A stretch of 6,331 nt of DNA from PHET01 sp038202795 (lineage in GTDB: Bacteria; Actinomycetota; Coriobacteriia; Anaerosomatales; PHET01): assembly GCA_038202795.1 (NCBI GenBank), contig JBBREQ010000120.1, forward strand, positions 1 through 6,331. The letters are read 5' to 3'. This document shows, piece by piece, positions 5,854 to 6,331 of the stretch. The notes beneath the pieces were generated by a model. The model saw nothing but the letters and a program-made list of their open reading frames with translations, was not told the DNA's origin and made no database searches. A program made the position numbers and the translations under genes. Numbering within the stretch: position 1 is the first letter of the stretch; each line of letters starts with the position of its first letter.

Positions 5854-5870
5854 CGAACCCACAACTAGGG

Positions 5871-5888
5871 GGATGAAATCCATCATCC
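5871..5888 (+). other. Small 5'-leader hairpin
   Basis: GGATGA (5871-5876) pairs with TCATCC (5883-5888) around a six-base loop, ending eight bases before the Shine-Dalgarno of the gene at 5910. It could stabilise the mRNA or tune translation. Confidence 0.3.
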
Positions 5889-5909
5889 ACAAGAATGAGA
5901 GGGGATACC

Positions 5910-6331
5910 ATGGCTCGACGTAATTCGCTTCTTGCGGTTGTCTTGCTGGGGCTCATGTTCGCGCTCTTCGCGTTCCCGGCCTTTGCCCACGCTGCGAGTG
6001 TCGAGATTTCTGGCACGGTGCTCACTGTCGGAAACGCGCCCATCGCAGACGACGGGTTGGTTGCGTTGTACCGGTGGAACGCGAAGGAGAAGGTCTGGAA
6101 GGAATGGGACTGGACCTATACCAGCGGTACCGGTGCGTACTCCTTCTTCACCGATGACACTCCTGGCACCGTGAACGCCACCACGTGGAAGGTTCGTGCA
6201 TGGGATACACGGCCGACGAACCTCACGCCTGGATTCATCGGGGGGACCTTCTTGGGCGCGGAGACGCTCCCCAGTTCGCCCGCCACCACTGGGGCCAGGT
6301 TCGACATCGCAGTCACAACGAAGGATAACCT
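5910..6331 (+). CDS. Secreted protein with N-terminal beta-sandwich-like domain (partial)
   Basis: The gene starts at ATG 5910 after GAGAGGGG (five bases spacing) and runs off the right edge after 140 codons. Residues 1-28 are a Sec signal: ARRN, a hydrophobic core at about 7-22, and cleavage probably after AFAHA (28). The mature part begins ASVEISGTVLTVG and continues with GLVALYRWNAKEKVW (49-63), GAYSFFT (75-81) and WKVRAWDTRP (93-102). The order 'SGTV', 'G-x-VxLYRW', 'G-x-YSF', 'KVRxxD' is that of carboxypeptidase-regulatory-like or Cna-B-like beta-sandwiches found in repeated form in surface proteins. Aromatic residues are frequent. Function is unknown; it is divergent from the alkyltransferase-like gene and has its own leader. 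Confidence 0.85.
   Translation, partial: MARRNSLLAVVLLGLMFALFAFPAFAHAASVEISGTVLTVGNAPIADDGLVALYRWNAKEKVWKEWDWTYTSGTGAYSFFTDDTPGTVNATTWKVRAWDTRPTNLTPGFIGGTFLGAETLPSSPATTGARFDIAVTTKDN

Noticed and set aside
5740..5905. Possible cyclic-di-GMP (GEMM) riboswitch before the secreted-protein gene
   Set aside because: The region lacks the conserved GEMM core and paired arms; only a short 18-base hairpin is visible.
5588..6043. A 151-codon minus-strand frame across the divergent promoter region
   Set aside because: It overlaps the signal-peptide region of the gene at 5910 and the real frame of the alkyltransferase-like gene, and has no domain-like sequence.

Overview
The window is GC-rich DNA (GC-biased third codon positions, AGGAGG/GGAGG-type ribosome binding sites, GTG starts, a GC-stem terminator without a strong U-tract). 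This suggests a high-GC bacterium, most likely an actinobacterium. The very hydrophobic Sec signals, the arginine/proline-rich membrane-anchored protein and the general style recall Coriobacteriia-like lineages, but that placement is impression only. No rRNA, tRNA, CRISPR array or insertion sequence is visible.

Layout: (1) 1-576, minus strand: the N-terminal 192 codons of a membrane-anchored protein with a long Pro/Arg-rich cytoplasmic tail, one transmembrane helix and the beginning of what looks like a PQQ-like beta-propeller; it runs off the left edge. (2) 671-985, plus: a small single-domain rhodanese, divergent from the first gene. (3) 1036-1826, minus: an alpha-1,2-fucosyltransferase (GT11) whose last 37 codons are displaced by a one-base frameshift in a C5/G5 run at 1149-1153. 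(4) 1954-2751, minus: a ZIP-family metal transporter. (5) 2752-3287: no convincing full-length gene, but a short coding-like minus-strand stretch whose stop overlaps the ZIP start by ATGA, two strong hairpins, and the terminator of the next gene. (6) 3288-4790, minus: a secreted 500-residue PHP-type metallohydrolase of the CehA/McbA kind. (7) 5122-5372, plus: a small gene with an ideal Shine-Dalgarno, apparently frameshifted near 5296-5303. (8) 5377-5682, minus: a 101-residue protein resembling only the N-terminal, non-catalytic domain of Ada/Ogt alkyltransferases, convergent with the previous gene with 4 bases between stops. (9) 5910-6331, plus: the start of a secreted protein, cut by the right edge.

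The genes do not form one pathway. Several concern the cell envelope (membrane-anchored propeller, secreted metallohydrolase, secreted beta-domain protein, glycosyltransferase, metal transporter) and nearly every gene appears to be its own transcription unit. Two apparent single-base frameshifts in 6.3 kb mean that either the assembly has indel errors or the region is decaying; raw reads would decide. I do not see a clear new multi-gene system. The most unusual items are the lone alkyltransferase N-domain protein, the frameshifted small gene facing it, and the coding-like remnant coupled to the ZIP gene.
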